Positions 63,275-64,000 of a stretch of 64,000 nt of DNA are shown here, piece by piece. Origin of the DNA: Dictyobacter aurantiacus (GTDB taxonomy: Bacteria > Chloroflexota > Ktedonobacteria > Ktedonobacterales > Ktedonobacteraceae); the NCBI RefSeq assembly GCF_003967515.1, contig NZ_BIFQ01000001.1, forward strand, positions 992,001-1,056,000, read 5' to 3'. The first letter of the stretch is position 1, and each line of letters starts with the position of its first letter. The position numbers were made by a program, and so were the translations under genes. The notes beneath the pieces are model-generated. The model worked only from the letters and a program-made list of their open reading frames with translations. It had not been told where the DNA came from and ran no database searches.

Positions 63275-63623
63275 TATTAAAATTAACAAGAGCAACACGT
63301 TAATAGTGCTATTCTTCTTTACTATATATCATAAGCAAGATCTACCGCAAGCTCACTTGCAGCATTGCTATTTTTATCTATTTCATGGATTCTATGCGGC
63401 TCCACCGCGTGGCGATGCCAGAAAAGCTTTCATGCATTGCTTCACGAGAATCCTCCCTCATCGGTCTACCAAACCTGCTTCACCCGGTTCTTCGTTCACT
63501 GTGCAGTGAGAACTCAAGCGCGTTCGTAGTCTTTAACCAAACAGAAAACAGGTGCTCCAGTAAATGACAAGAGGACGAATCGTTATGAGGCCCAGAGAGG
63601 CGAAGCATTCTCTATACTAATTC
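63275..63623. other. Divergent intergenic region
   Basis: AT-rich beside the riboswitch and without a supported gene. It should hold the thi operon promoter (minus strand), but I cannot define it with confidence. Confidence 0.4.
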
Positions 63624-63700
63624 GTTGCCCTTAGCAACGTTGCTGTTGACAATAAAATGCGCGCATCCTATACTCTCTCCCAATGGTTGCTATTAGCAAC
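63624..63700 (+). promoter_or_regulatory. Sigma-70 promoter flanked by two palindromic operators
   Basis: TTGACA (63646-63651) and TATACT (63669-63674) are separated by 17 bases, a near-consensus promoter. GTTGCCCTTAGCAAC (63624-63638) and GTTGCTATTAGCAAC (63686-63700) are 15-base palindromes of one class, placed upstream of -35 and over the expected start site. The next gene is a MarR-type regulator, so autorepression is likely. Confidence 0.8.
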
Positions 63701-63732
63701 AAATAGAAGAAACAGAAAGAAGTAGGAACGTC

Positions 63733-64000
63733 ATGGCATCATCATCGCTCTCTGCTGGTGCATTGTTGCGTGAAGTGGCACGTTTACATGTGCAGTTGCA
63801 GCGCAATTGCGTCGCCTATTGCGGTGGGACAACGACCACACAATGTACCGTGCTCACCGAATTGGGCCGCAGCGGCCCGATGACGTTAGCAGAACTCAGC
63901 CACCGCGTCGGATTTGACAAAAGTTGGGCCAGTCGCGCCGTTGAGCACCTTGCGCAGGACGGTCTGGTGGAAAAGATCACCAGTCTACATGATCGCAGAA
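63733..64000 (+). CDS. MarR-family regulator (partial)
   Basis: AGTAGGA five bases before ATG 63733 sets the start; the gene runs off the window after 89 codons. The visible part has the winged-helix pattern LTELGRSGPMTLAELSHRVG, FDKSWASRAVEHLAQDGLVE and the wing start HDRR. An early CxxxC (CVAYCGG) and a further Cys (QCTVL) might allow metal or redox sensing. Its promoter carries two symmetric operators. Confidence 0.85.
   Translation, partial: MASSSLSAGALLREVARLHVQLQRNCVAYCGGTTTTQCTVLTELGRSGPMTLAELSHRVGFDKSWASRAVEHLAQDGLVEKITSLHDRR

Overview
This window looks like a chromosomal or large-plasmid region of a spore- or mycelium-forming Chloroflexota of the Ktedonobacteria type. This is inferred from content, because no rRNA or marker gene is present. 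The clues are Ser/Thr kinases with zinc ribbons, HTH-NB-ARC-TPR STAND proteins, many transposases (ISKra4, IS701, IS256, ISL3, IS110 and IS66 types), group II intron debris and moderately high GC with AT-rich acquired islands.

Layout. 0-7.9 kb: a same-strand set of a coiled-coil protein, a zinc-ribbon membrane protein, a membrane pseudokinase with an extracytoplasmic beta domain, and an overlapping Hsp70/J-like pair. 8.2-17.4 kb: two HTH-NB-ARC proteins (one with TPRs, one without), a winged-helix protein, a second pseudokinase, a coiled-coil protein and an intact zinc-ribbon kinase with a TIR-like tail. 17.5-27.6 kb: a solitary type IV coupling-protein-like ATPase, a small coupled operon of unknown genes, a roadblock-neighbourhood-like protein, a Cache-type membrane sensor, a secreted HExxE protein and two hydrophilic coiled-coil proteins.

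28-53 kb is a mobile-element sink. A DDE insertion sequence (28066-32065) is split by a 2384-bp element with an exact 8-bp target duplication. That element carries no transposase but has two passenger genes and two internal ends. A related ISKra4-type element (36636-39583) carries a broken transposase and another repeat-rich passenger gene. Around them are IS110, ISL3 and IS66 remnants, a group II intron remnant, an intact IS256, an intact IS701, two tyrosine recombinases and several repeat-containing disordered proteins.

53-64 kb returns to metabolism: a copper-export pair (P1B ATPase and cupredoxin), a patch of gene fragments (methyltransferase, transposase, inositol monophosphatase, ribonucleotide reductase), tenA under a TPP riboswitch, a thiD-thiM-thiE operon under a second TPP riboswitch with a truncated transporter as first gene, and a MarR-type regulator cut by the window end, with a strong promoter bracketed by two identical-class palindromes.

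The best candidates for undescribed biology are the transposase-less cassettes with repeat-rich passengers, the pseudokinase/NB-ARC/Hsp70 signalling cassette, and the family of 24-29 bp hairpins placed at gene ends.
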